Positions 1 through 8,827 of a stretch of 64,000 nt of DNA are shown here, piece by piece. Numbering within the stretch: the stretch's first letter is position 1; each line of letters opens with the position of its first letter. Source of the DNA: Nitrososphaeria archaeon (GTDB lineage Archaea > Thermoproteota > Nitrososphaeria > Geothermarchaeales > JDFR-13). The stretch covers positions 206,737 through 270,736 of the forward strand of contig JALWXN010000004.1 in assembly GCA_027078545.1 (NCBI GenBank), read 5' to 3'. Under the pieces are notes generated by a model. The model saw only the letters and a list, made by a program, of their open reading frames with translations. It did no database searches and had not been told where the DNA came from. A program made the position numbers and the translations under genes.

Positions 1-427
1 CACCCTCCTCTACGTGTAGTGAGGCCTCTACACCGCTCCTCCTAGGGTCGTGTAGCGGTAGGTCTAGGTAGGCCTCTAGGAATCTGTAGAGCTCTCCCCC
101 TCCCTCCCCTGATAGTGTGGAGACTATCCTCCTCTCCCTGTTCTTCTGGTCTACTAGGAGCTTCACCCCTCCTATGTATGCCTCTCCAAGTATGGAGAGT
201 GTTTTGTAGCCCGGCTCTGTGAATAGGATCTTGCCCGGGTTGCCCTTCCAGGTCTCGATTATGATGACCTTTGAATATCCCTTTGTAACCGCGTATTCCC
301 ATAGGTCTCGTAGGCTCTTCTTCCCCCTGTTTATCTTCGTCGATGTCGGGATGACCCAGCTGAGCTCCTTAGCTAGTCTGCTCACCCTCCTAGTCGGGCG
401 TCTGGAGGTCGTTATGAGGATGGCTAT
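1..427 (-). CDS. Brix/Imp4-like ribosome biogenesis protein, 3' end outside window; no canonical start codon (possible ATA start at 427..425)
   Basis: Manual minus-strand translation: (I/M)AILITTSRRPTRRVSRLAKELSWVIPTSTKINRGKKSLRDLWEYAVTKGYSKVIIIETWKGNPGKILFTEPG... matches Brix hallmarks (TTSRRP, INRGK, ETWKGNPGKI). Not in ORF track. Confidence 0.85.
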   Translation of the reverse strand, partial: MAILITTSRRPTRRVSRLAKELSWVIPTSTKINRGKKSLRDLWEYAVTKGYSKVIIIETWKGNPGKILFTEPGYKTLSILGEAYIGGVKLLVDQKNRERRIVSTLSGEGGGELYRFLEAYLDLPLHDPRRSGVEASLHVEEG

Positions 428-444
428 TTTGGAGCCCCTCCGGG

Positions 445-678
445 CTACCTCACCTTATGGGTTAGGAAGGGCTCGTAGGCGCCTCCGGCGAAGGTGTATC
501 CACACTTCCTACATCTCCATATCCCTACTGATACCCACTCCACCTTCTTGTGCATGCACTGGGGGCATTCATACTTGGAGAGCTTCTTCAGCATGACTAG
601 GTTCCAACGCTTCCTTAGTGAGGCTCCGTAGCGAGGCCCGAATCTGGCGGCTATATTTGGTATCTTCTTCTTGGCCAT
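445..678 (-). CDS. rpl37ae: Ribosomal protein L37Ae (eL43)
   Basis: 77 aa, KKKIPNIAARFGPRYGASLRKR, C-x2-C/C-x2-C zinc ribbon. Confidence 0.93.
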   Translation of the reverse strand: MAKKKIPNIAARFGPRYGASLRKRWNLVMLKKLSKYECPQCMHKKVEWVSVGIWRCRKCGYTFAGGAYEPFLTHKVR

Positions 679-722
679 GGCTTATTACCTCCCTCTACAC
701 CCACTATACTCTGGTTATCCCG

Positions 723-1568
723 CTAGCCACTTATAATTCCACGTTCCCTCAATATATTCCGTATCTCTATGCTCTTCTCATATGCCAGGTCTAGGGCCTT
801 GAAGACGTCTTCATAGGATAGGCTGCCCTTTAGGAGTTGTATGCTGCATATCTCCCCTGTCGATAGGTGTGTATATGTTATCAGGGCGTCGGCCACCTCC
901 TCCTCGGAGGCTGTGGGGTCTACGAACATCTTGTCTCCATACATGGCTATGGTGTTTGCTATCGGGACCTCCTCTATCTGGAAGGGCTTCCTCGGCACCT
1001 CCTTGATATTGTTGTTATTAACGTTCTCGAGGTTCTCCCGTATATAGTCTAGATCCGGCATCTCCGCAGTGGCTAGGGCTGCTACAGCACCGATGACGGC
1101 TGCGTCTATGATGTTTCCATCGTCGTTTAGGATGTTGAAGTCGACGAATATCTTTAGGACTGCTTCTCCAGGGACTATCACGTATTTCTTGAAGTCTATT
1201 ATCCCGCTCTCCCTGAGGCTTCTATCGACGACCCTACTCATCTCTATCTCGTACTCGTCTGGTGGGCCTGCCTCGGCCTCGAATGAGGCTGTGGGTAGGA
1301 TCTCGCCCTCCACGAGGAGTATCGCGCTGTCTGGCGAGTCGGTGAATGGTGTGCCTATCTCGAAGTTTACGCCGGTAACCACTATCGTGTCTCCTAGATA
1401 GACTGTGGCGGAGCCGAAGGCCTTCTCTATGGTGCCCACCTTGATGTCTATGGGTCTGTACTGGGTGAGCTCCCTACCGTCCTCCCTCATCCCCTTCCCG
1501 AGGAAGTTTCTAGCCTGCTCCATCCGTAGGATCTCGGATAGGGTTTTACCCTTATACTCCTTGCTCAT
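723..1568 (-). CDS. rrp42: Exosome subunit Rrp42 (RNase PH-like)
   Basis: RNase PH fold sequence, next to Rrp41; likely start at MSKEYKGK inside the 1595 ORF. Confidence 0.93.
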   Translation of the reverse strand: MSKEYKGKTLSEILRMEQARNFLGKGMREDGRELTQYRPIDIKVGTIEKAFGSATVYLGDTIVVTGVNFEIGTPFTDSPDSAILLVEGEILPTASFEAEAGPPDEYEIEMSRVVDRSLRESGIIDFKKYVIVPGEAVLKIFVDFNILNDDGNIIDAAVIGAVAALATAEMPDLDYIRENLENVNNNNIKEVPRKPFQIEEVPIANTIAMYGDKMFVDPTASEEEVADALITYTHLSTGEICSIQLLKGSLSYEDVFKALDLAYEKSIEIRNILRERGIISG

Positions 1569-2292
1569 TACCATCTCCCTCCGATGGTATCTCACTCATC
1601 TTCTCGATCAGTCCCTTAAGGGCCCTCTTCTGCTCCTCATACAGCTCCAGGGCTCCTGCCAAGGCCTTCTCGAAGGCCTCTTTAAACTCCTCATGTGTAA
1701 GCTTGCCATCCATCTGTAGGAGTACTACCCTCTTCAGGTTGGGCATGATGGCTATGGGGAGGTCCGCCTCACCCTCCTTATCCTCCTCCTCCCCCACGTC
1801 GACCACTATCTTGCCACTGACCTTACCAGCTGAACATCCCACGACCATGTCTCTAAGGGGTATACCCGCCTCGGCCAGTGCCACTGATGCTGCTGTTATG
1901 CTGGCTACCCTGGTGCTCCCCTCGGCCTGGAGGACCTCTATGAAGATGTCTATACTCATCTCGGGGAACTTCTCGAGTATCACCGCCTGTTCGAGGGCGG
2001 TTCTTATAACCTTGGATAGCTCTATCTCCCTCCTCGAGGGTTTGGGCGACTTCCTCTCGGTAGTGCTGTATGGAGCCATGTGGTATCTACAGTTTATTAT
2101 CGCCCTGTCCTGTAGGGCCTCGAACTTTGGGAAGTGTTCCTTCGGCCCATATACACCTACTACTATCCAGTTCTTACCCAGCCTGATCTCGGCCGATCCA
2201 TCCGCGTTTTTCAGGATACCCGCGTTGATAGAGTATTTCCTAAGTTCATCCGGCTTTCTACCGTCTACCCTTATGAACTCCTCCTTACTCAT
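1552..2292 (-). CDS. rrp41: Exosome catalytic subunit Rrp41
   Basis: RPDELR/GSAEIRLG.../AEGSTRVASITAASVALAEAGIP motifs. Confidence 0.95.
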   Translation of the reverse strand: MSKEEFIRVDGRKPDELRKYSINAGILKNADGSAEIRLGKNWIVVGVYGPKEHFPKFEALQDRAIINCRYHMAPYSTTERKSPKPSRREIELSKVIRTALEQAVILEKFPEMSIDIFIEVLQAEGSTRVASITAASVALAEAGIPLRDMVVGCSAGKVSGKIVVDVGEEEDKEGEADLPIAIMPNLKRVVLLQMDGKLTHEEFKEAFEKALAGALELYEEQKRALKGLIEKMSEIPSEGDGNEQGV

Positions 2293-2312
2293 ATCCTATA
2301 AACACCTCCTCA

Positions 2313-3083
2313 TCAAGACGTGTCGTTCTCCCCGTCTTCGAGGGTCGTCCCGAGCATGGAGGCTATCTTGCCCGTCAACCCTGGGGCGAATGTACGGGAT
2401 ATAATCGTGTTTATAATCCTCTTGAGTAGGAGATACTTCTCATATTCTCCCTTGAAGAGTATCACGCCGTTCTGGCCTATCACGATGTCCCCATCTATAT
2501 TCTCCTTGATCATCTTTATCATGCTCCCCTTCTTACCGATGATCCTCGGGATCTTTGTTGTGTGGACCTTGATGACGAAGTAGCCCCTCAGCTTACCGAT
2601 GTGGCGTGGGGAGACCGTGGTCTTCTCCGGGTTTAGGGAGAGGATTGCGTGGGACTGTGCATTTATGTCGTAGATCACGGCTCCTATCAGGTCGCCTATG
2701 GAGAACTGCTGTGTCAGGTCATAGGTCTTGGGGTCGAAGCGCCTCTCGCCTCCCTGCCTCCTAATCAGCTCCTGGGCCGCTAGGAAGGCCTTTGTGGATG
2801 CTCCTATATCGACTATCCAGCCGTTGGGGGCGTATGCTGTCACCACTCCTACCACGTAGTCCCCCTTCCTGGGGGTGTATACATTCTTATATGGTATTAG
2901 GTCTAGCCCCCTACCAGTCTTCTTTATCACTCCGAGGTGGGTCGCTACGTAGCCTATCGGCGTCTTTATGAAGTAGGCCTCCCCCGAGTTTGTATCTCCA
3001 TATCTAGGCCTCTTTGGGACCTTCTCGCCTGGGGTCACTATCCACATCTTCTTGTTGGTATCCCTCTCTTCCTGGTTCTCCAT
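2313..3083 (-). CDS. rrp4: Exosome RNA-binding subunit Rrp4 (S1 + KH)
   Basis: S1 domain plus KH 'IPRIIGKKGSMIKMIKE'; exosome operon position. Confidence 0.93.
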   Translation of the reverse strand: MENQEERDTNKKMWIVTPGEKVPKRPRYGDTNSGEAYFIKTPIGYVATHLGVIKKTGRGLDLIPYKNVYTPRKGDYVVGVVTAYAPNGWIVDIGASTKAFLAAQELIRRQGGERRFDPKTYDLTQQFSIGDLIGAVIYDINAQSHAILSLNPEKTTVSPRHIGKLRGYFVIKVHTTKIPRIIGKKGSMIKMIKENIDGDIVIGQNGVILFKGEYEKYLLLKRIINTIISRTFAPGLTGKIASMLGTTLEDGENDTS

Positions 3084-3102
3084 AGTGCTCCACCCTCGCC
3101 CT

Positions 3103-3810
3103 CTATACCGTCTTCTCCTCCACTATCTCCACGTATGCTACTCCGCCGGTCATCCTCGATATCTTCTCCATGAAGTCCACCTTCATGCCGGAGGGTATCG
3201 AGACGGTGACGTCTAGGGAACCGTCGTTTAGCCAGTCCTCCTTTATAATGTCGCTGGCATTCCTGATGTAGCCATATACCTTGCCCACGTAGGCAGGCGG
3301 TATCTTGATAGAGAGGATCGATATCTGCTTCTTGATCGGTATGTATTTGGAGAGGTCTGATATGACCTGGTTTATCTGTTCCTCGACGGGCTTGAAGGGG
3401 TCTATCTTTACACCCCCCTCTTCTAGGGCGGTCTCTATCCTCAGGGGTGGTATGGGGGCTGATGTCCTGGCGTCTACACAGTACCTAGAGATGTAGTCTA
3501 TTATCTGCCTCTTCTTCTCCTCTATAAGCCTCCTCCTCTGGTCAGCCCTTATCTGGAGCTCCCCCTCCCTAACTATCTTCTCAGCTATCTTCTCCACATC
3601 CGTGGTTCCGAATACTGACATGAGGTCTGACTTGGATGCCCTTAGACCCTTGTTGGCATCTGTATATACCTCGTCGAATACGAGGACGTTGGTGAAGTCC
3701 TTCCGCCTCCCCAGCTTGTATTCAAGTGCCTTGTCGGGGTCTACGAGTACCTCGAACTTCTTACCACCTTTTTTGTACCTCGCTATGGTGTAATTCGTCA
3801 ATTTAACCAC
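3103..3810 (-). CDS. SBDS/Sdo1 ribosome maturation protein
   Basis: VKLTNYTIARYKKGGKKFEVLVDPDKALEYK...; synteny. Confidence 0.93.
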   Translation of the reverse strand: MVKLTNYTIARYKKGGKKFEVLVDPDKALEYKLGRRKDFTNVLVFDEVYTDANKGLRASKSDLMSVFGTTDVEKIAEKIVREGELQIRADQRRRLIEEKKRQIIDYISRYCVDARTSAPIPPLRIETALEEGGVKIDPFKPVEEQINQVISDLSKYIPIKKQISILSIKIPPAYVGKVYGYIRNASDIIKEDWLNDGSLDVTVSIPSGMKVDFMEKISRMTGGVAYVEIVEEKTV

Positions 3811-3899
3811 CGGTTGTTATCTGGGGATGGATCGATATGTAATTTATGGATTATTGTTCCACCACCGTCTCTAGAAAATGATTATTCACCCTGGATTCC

Positions 3900-4646
3900 T
3901 TATAACTCCTCATACTTCTGCTTAGCCATCTCGATATACTTCTTCGCCTCGTCCACCCCTATGAACTTGGCGTCCATGTCCTTGACGCTTATCTCTAGGA
4001 ACCTGATCTCTATCGACTCCTTCTTACCGATGTTCTTCTTCCTACTGGCGTATAGTATGGCCCCAGCGGCTAGCACCTTCAGCTCCTCGAGGTCGGCCTC
4101 TGGGTTGTAGTACTTCTCTATGAAGTCTAGGGCTGAGTCTGAGTCGGCCCCTATGGCTGCGGCTACGTATTTGATGAAGGAGCCGCTTGGGTCTGTTACA
4201 TAGATGGCTGGTGTGCCGTCCGGGTTTATACCGCCGAATATTATGGCTACTCCGAAGGGCCTTATCCCGCCCTGCTGTGTGAAGCCCTGCTTGATATTCC
4301 CTATACGCCTAGCCACTACGTCTACATATGGTGGCTCGTCGTAGAGGATCCTCTGATACTGGCAGAACTCCCTTGCATAGTCGATGAGGACTCTTCCATC
4401 CGGTACGTAGCCGGAGATGGCTCCACCTATATTCCTATCTATTATGAATAGCTTCCTACTGTGGTTCTTGTCCTGGAACCTTGCGAAGGGCTCCTCAGCC
4501 GCTAGGACCACCCCGTGTTTAGACTGGATCCCTAGGGAGATGGTCCCCCTCTTAACGGTCTCGAGGGCATACTCTACCTGGAAGATACGGCCGTCTGGGG
4601 AGAATACGGTTATGGCCCTGTCATAAGCCGCCTGTGTAGGTATCAT
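3900..4646 (-). CDS. psmA: Proteasome alpha subunit
   Basis: AYDRAITVFSPDGRIFQVEYALETVKRG. Confidence 0.96.
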   Translation of the reverse strand: MIPTQAAYDRAITVFSPDGRIFQVEYALETVKRGTISLGIQSKHGVVLAAEEPFARFQDKNHSRKLFIIDRNIGGAISGYVPDGRVLIDYAREFCQYQRILYDEPPYVDVVARRIGNIKQGFTQQGGIRPFGVAIIFGGINPDGTPAIYVTDPSGSFIKYVAAAIGADSDSALDFIEKYYNPEADLEELKVLAAGAILYASRKKNIGKKESIEIRFLEISVKDMDAKFIGVDEAKKYIEMAKQKYEEL

Positions 4647-4714
4647 TCTCTATGTACACCCCACGCCAACTACATTAACAGTTGGATGACCTAATTAAAA
4701 ATTGGCTGTTGATA

Positions 4715-5059
4715 CTACTCAGGCTTCCTGATGGGCCATGGCCTGGTTTCCTCAACACTCTTCCTACGCACCTGCCTCAACGTGTTGGCCACGATTATAT
4801 ATTTAGGCCTAGTCCCACTCTCCTCCATGGCTTTCCATAGGGCGTATATAGTCTTGTCTAGATATTCCTGGAGCACCCGGTATATGAACTCCTCCTGATC
4901 CGTGTGTATAAGCTTCACCCTTGCTAGGCAGTAGTCGTGTGGCCCGTATAGCTTTAGATACTTCTTCAGCATTCGATAGGCTATCCTGTGTGGGGGGAGC
5001 ACTGTCCCCACCCTGACGTATCGATACCTATATATCTTTACCATAGGGCTCTCCACCAC
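4715..5059 (-). CDS. rnp2: RNase P protein component 2 (Pop5)
   Basis: Small basic protein between PsmA and Rpp30-like ORF; Pop5-like sequence. Confidence 0.75.
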   Translation of the reverse strand: MVESPMVKIYRYRYVRVGTVLPPHRIAYRMLKKYLKLYGPHDYCLARVKLIHTDQEEFIYRVLQEYLDKTIYALWKAMEESGTRPKYIIVANTLRQVRRKSVEETRPWPIRKPE

Positions 5060-5661
5060 CGGTTCAGGCTCCTGGTGACCATGGCCTCAAGGGTCTTGGG
5101 TACTTCATGTAGGTCTCTAACCCTGTACTCGTCGGCCTCTGTGGAGACTGTTAGTACCCCTCTCTTGTCGAATGTCTGCGCCATCCTCAGGTATTCACAC
5201 CAGTCGCCGGTGAAGTCTAGTATGGGGTCTATATTGATCTCTATGGTGAATCTATGCCTAGAGAGTTCTATGGCTTCTCTAGTCGAGATCTTGTCCTGCA
5301 TATTGATGGTGGTTACGCCTAGTTTGTAGAGGATGTTTACATCCATCTTCTCCAGCGTCTTGGAGCTGGCTATGTAGACCCCTATGTATCCCCTCCTCTT
5401 CAGTTCGCGCATGATGTCGCTGTATCTCTCCAGCTCCTTCCTCCTCCTAGCCTCTGTGGCGTCGAGTCTGATCATCGGTCCTCTCCGCCTCTCCCCGATG
5501 TTTTCTATGGTTATGAAGGGCTCCCCCATGGTCAGCTCTAGCTGGTCAACCTCTTCCAGGCTCTTGATCTGGATGAATATGTATCTAAAGCCCATTCCGT
5601 ATATCCTCCTAAGTGTCCATGGCTGGATTATCCTTGATGGTAGGTATGAGTAGAACTGCAT
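5038..5661 (-). CDS. rnp3: RNase P protein component 3 (Rpp30, PHP-like)
   Basis: Rpp30-like TIM-barrel sequence; adjacency to Pop5. Confidence 0.75.
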   Translation of the reverse strand: MQFYSYLPSRIIQPWTLRRIYGMGFRYIFIQIKSLEEVDQLELTMGEPFITIENIGERRRGPMIRLDATEARRRKELERYSDIMRELKRRGYIGVYIASSKTLEKMDVNILYKLGVTTINMQDKISTREAIELSRHRFTIEINIDPILDFTGDWCEYLRMAQTFDKRGVLTVSTEADEYRVRDLHEVPKTLEAMVTRSLNRWWRALW

Positions 5662-5662
5662 T

Positions 5663-6076
5663 TCAGGGTCTTCCCATCAAACTATCTATCATCTTCCTCA
5701 GCCTATCCGCCTTGACGCCGGATACTACGACCTGTACCGGGTCTACATCGCCTAGCTGGATATTGCCCCCTCTACATATGCTGGACTTGTCGATCCTTAT
5801 GTAGAGCCTATTCCCATGGTAATGCTCATCGAGGTATTCATATAGATAGGCTACATCGCTTCTAGACATGGATCTCAGTATCTTTTCCAGGGTCTCCATC
5901 ACTCTCTCCCTGCCCCTCAGGACTATCCTGTAGTATGTTATCGGGTTTTTGTGGTGGCCTGTGAGGTCGGTCCGCCTAATATCTGTCACGTCGTAATTGA
6001 CGATCCGTTTTAGGGAGTTGAGGATTTTGTCGGGGTTGTCGGTTGCATGTACAATAATGTTTAGCTCTATCCTCAT
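5663..6076 (-). CDS. RNA-binding protein of the exosome superoperon (DUF54/RNP-type)
   Basis: Conserved position upstream of Rpp30; alpha/beta RNA-binding-like sequence. Confidence 0.6.
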   Translation of the reverse strand: MRIELNIIVHATDNPDKILNSLKRIVNYDVTDIRRTDLTGHHKNPITYYRIVLRGRERVMETLEKILRSMSRSDVAYLYEYLDEHYHGNRLYIRIDKSSICRGGNIQLGDVDPVQVVVSGVKADRLRKMIDSLMGRP

Positions 6077-6138
6077 GCCCCCTCAATTTAGAAGTTATCG
6101 AGATGCCTTGATATTTAGTGGGTGGAGGTGGGGGATAG

Positions 6139-7131
6139 ATGATTGTGATGGGTATAGAGTCTACGGCCCACACCTTTGGAGTGGGTATTATCGATGGGGA
6201 GGGTAATATCCTGGCTGATGTGAGGTCTAGATACACGCCTCCTAGGGGGATGGGTATCGAGCCCTTCAACGCTGCGGAGCACCACTCTAAGGAGGCTGTT
6301 AATGTGTTTAGGAAGGCCCTCTCTGAGGCTGGGATTGGAGTTGAGGATATAGATGTCATCGCTTTTAGTAGGGGACCGGGTCTGGGGCCTTGTCTAAGGG
6401 TAGGCGCTTCTCTTGCGAGGTATCTAGCCCTGAGACATGGTAAGCCTCTCTATCCAGTCCATCATGGGGTCGGTCATCTCGAGCTTGTTACGCATTACTA
6501 CTCCCTTAGGAATCCTCTCCACCTGCTGGTGTCGGGGGGCCATACCTCCATCCTAGTCCTGAACGAGTGTAGGTATAGGGTGTTTGGGGAGACGCTGGAC
6601 ATAACGATTGGAAACCTGCTAGACGTTTTGGCTAGGGAGGCGGGCCTAGACTTTCCCGGTGGGCCGGTGATAGAGTCGTTGGCGGAGGGGGGTGGGGAGC
6701 TTCTCGACCTCCCCTATACGATTATAGGTACTAGTTTCCAGTTCTCGGGGATCCTCACGAAGGCTATACAGCTTCTCAGGAGCCATAGGATAGAGGATGT
6801 GGCCTATTCTGTCCAGGAGGTGGCGTTCTCAATAATTGTCGAGGCTGTTGAGAGGGCGTTGAGGGCTGTCCCGTTCGACGTCGACGGCATAGCGATCTCC
6901 GGTGGGGTCGCCTCTAACGACACCCTATACAAGAAGTTGGGTGTAATGGCTGAGAGGTATGGACTCAAGGTTTATAGGCTGCCTAAGAGGCTGAACGGGG
7001 ATAACGGTGTACAGATCGCTGTTGTAGGCCTCAGGATGGCATTGGCGGGGGTGGAGCCGCCTGACCTCTCATCCACCGGTGTGGTGCAGAGGTGGAGGAT
7101 TGACGAGGTAGATATACCGTGGGCCTGCTAG
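6139..7131 (+). CDS. kae1: Kae1 (KEOPS, t6A synthesis)
   Basis: GIESTAHTFGVGI; SGGHTS; FPGGPVIESLA; ISGGVASND. Confidence 0.96.
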   Translation: MIVMGIESTAHTFGVGIIDGEGNILADVRSRYTPPRGMGIEPFNAAEHHSKEAVNVFRKALSEAGIGVEDIDVIAFSRGPGLGPCLRVGASLARYLALRHGKPLYPVHHGVGHLELVTHYYSLRNPLHLLVSGGHTSILVLNECRYRVFGETLDITIGNLLDVLAREAGLDFPGGPVIESLAEGGGELLDLPYTIIGTSFQFSGILTKAIQLLRSHRIEDVAYSVQEVAFSIIVEAVERALRAVPFDVDGIAISGGVASNDTLYKKLGVMAERYGLKVYRLPKRLNGDNGVQIAVVGLRMALAGVEPPDLSSTGVVQRWRIDEVDIPWAC

Positions 7132-7778
7132 ACCGGCTGGTGGAGTCCTCAACCTTGATCTCTAGGAATGCAGAGGCAGATGTATATCTCGTTGACGGAT
7201 TCCTGGGTAGGCCCGCAATACTTAAGATAAGGGTTCCAAAGGGGTATAGGGATGAGAGGCTTGATAGGCGGCTTAGACAGCTCCGTAGCTATAGGGAGGC
7301 TGTGATACTCCATAGGCTTAGGGATAGGGGTCTCCCGGTGCCGATGCTCTACTTCGCCTCGCTTAGGGAGGGCGTCTTGATAATGGAGTATATAGAGGGT
7401 ATAGCCCTGGCCCAGGCATTATCCAGCCTCGAGGTAGATGAGGCGGTGAGATACTTCTCCATACTTGGTGGTGTGGCTAGGGAGATGCATGGAGCAGGTG
7501 TTATACATGGGGATCTAAACCTGAACAACGTCTTGGTAAGGGGTGGCGACTTATGGCTGATCGACTTCGGCCTGTCATACTGGTCCGAGTCTCCGAAGGA
7601 CATGGCGATAGATCTGGATAGTCTTAGACGGTCACTAGACTCTACAGTCCCCAGCCTGGCGGACAAGCTATTCAGTGTGTTCTTGAATAGCTATAGGGAG
7701 GGTAATAACTACTATGATGAGGTGCTCAGGTTCTATTCACGTCTGAGGAGGATGGGGAGGTACTATGCGGAGAGGTAG
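7119..7778 (+). CDS. bud32: Bud32 kinase (KEOPS), separate gene overlapping kae1 by 13 nt
   Basis: ILKIRVPKGYRDERLD; GVIHGDLNLNNVLV; LIDFGLSYWS. Confidence 0.93.
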   Translation: MGLLDRLVESSTLISRNAEADVYLVDGFLGRPAILKIRVPKGYRDERLDRRLRQLRSYREAVILHRLRDRGLPVPMLYFASLREGVLIMEYIEGIALAQALSSLEVDEAVRYFSILGGVAREMHGAGVIHGDLNLNNVLVRGGDLWLIDFGLSYWSESPKDMAIDLDSLRRSLDSTVPSLADKLFSVFLNSYREGNNYYDEVLRFYSRLRRMGRYYAER

Positions 7779-8409
7779 CCAGGTTATCCGGCTGGTAACC
7801 ACTAATAGGCATAAGTTCCTCGAGGCCTCCGAGATCCTTTCACGGTATGGTGTGGAGGCTGAATGGGTTAGGTATAAGCCCCAGGAGATCCAGAGCGATT
7901 CTCTCCTAGAGGTTGTTATATGGAAGGGCTTCGACGCTAAGAAGGTTGTGCCGCCCCCCTTCGTGGTGGAGGATACCGGTCTGTTTATAGATGCGCTTGG
8001 AGGCTTCCCAGGGGTGTATAGCTCCTACGTATTATCAACACTTGGTATAAGGGGTGTCTTGAAGGCCTTGGAGGGTGTGGAGGATAGGGGTGCGAGGTTC
8101 GTCTCCTATGGCCTCCTATACCTTGGGGACAACATGTTTAAGGTCTTCAGGGCTGTGGTGGAGGGTAGGATAGCCATGTCGCCGAGGGGGGAGGGTGGGT
8201 TCGGCTACGACCCTATATTCATCCCCCTAGGGGGTGTTAAGACTTTTGGGGAGATGTCTCTCGAGGAGAAGAATAGGTATTCCCATAGGGCGGGATTATT
8301 TAATAAGATTGGGCGTTATCTAACTAGTCTGAGCATAGGGGAGACAGTTATAAGTATGTTGGTCAGGGGTGGAGACGATGGCGAGGATGCATATCAGGAG
8401 GAAGGGTAA
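7765..8409 (+). CDS. XTP/dITP pyrophosphatase (RdgB/HAM1 family)
   Basis: TTNRHKFLEASEIL; VEDTGLFIDALGGFPGVYSSYV; FGYDPIFIP. Confidence 0.93.
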   Translation: MRRGSQVIRLVTTNRHKFLEASEILSRYGVEAEWVRYKPQEIQSDSLLEVVIWKGFDAKKVVPPPFVVEDTGLFIDALGGFPGVYSSYVLSTLGIRGVLKALEGVEDRGARFVSYGLLYLGDNMFKVFRAVVEGRIAMSPRGEGGFGYDPIFIPLGGVKTFGEMSLEEKNRYSHRAGLFNKIGRYLTSLSIGETVISMLVRGGDDGEDAYQEEG

Positions 8410-8827
8410 GTCCCACTCTAAGCGGCCCGTAACTATGGCTAAGCCGGACTGGGTAGAGATGTCTAGGGAGGAGATCGCCGAGCTTGTTATAAAGCTTGCC
8501 AGGGAGGGTAAGAGGCCCTCCGAGATAGGTATGATCCTTAGGGATCAGTATGGGATACCCACCTTCAAGCAGGTCATGGGTGTGAAGCTGACTAAGTTCC
8601 TGGAGATGAATGGGGTCACCTATGACCTGCCTGAGGATCTGGCTATGCTTATTGAGAAGGCTAAGAGGCTTATGAACCATCTGAAGTATCATAAGAAGGA
8701 TTATAAGAATAAGCATTCGCTGGAGCTTATCGAGGCTAAGATACACCACCTGGCCAAGTATTATAAGAGGATTGGTAAGCTCCCTAAGGACTGGAAGTAT
8801 AAGACGTACGTGGCCCAGGTGGAGTGA
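8378..8827 (+). CDS. rps15: Ribosomal protein S15
   Basis: MARMHIRRKGKSHSKRP...YYKRIGKLPKDWKY. Confidence 0.95.
   Translation: MARMHIRRKGKSHSKRPVTMAKPDWVEMSREEIAELVIKLAREGKRPSEIGMILRDQYGIPTFKQVMGVKLTKFLEMNGVTYDLPEDLAMLIEKAKRLMNHLKYHKKDYKNKHSLELIEAKIHHLAKYYKRIGKLPKDWKYKTYVAQVE

Noticed and set aside
42-302. 86-aa minus-strand ORF with ATG start
   Set aside because: Alternate frame inside the Brix gene; the other frame carries conserved Brix motifs.
1703-2404. 233-aa plus-strand ORF
   Set aside because: Antisense to Rrp41/Rrp4; Ser/Leu-rich shadow ORF.
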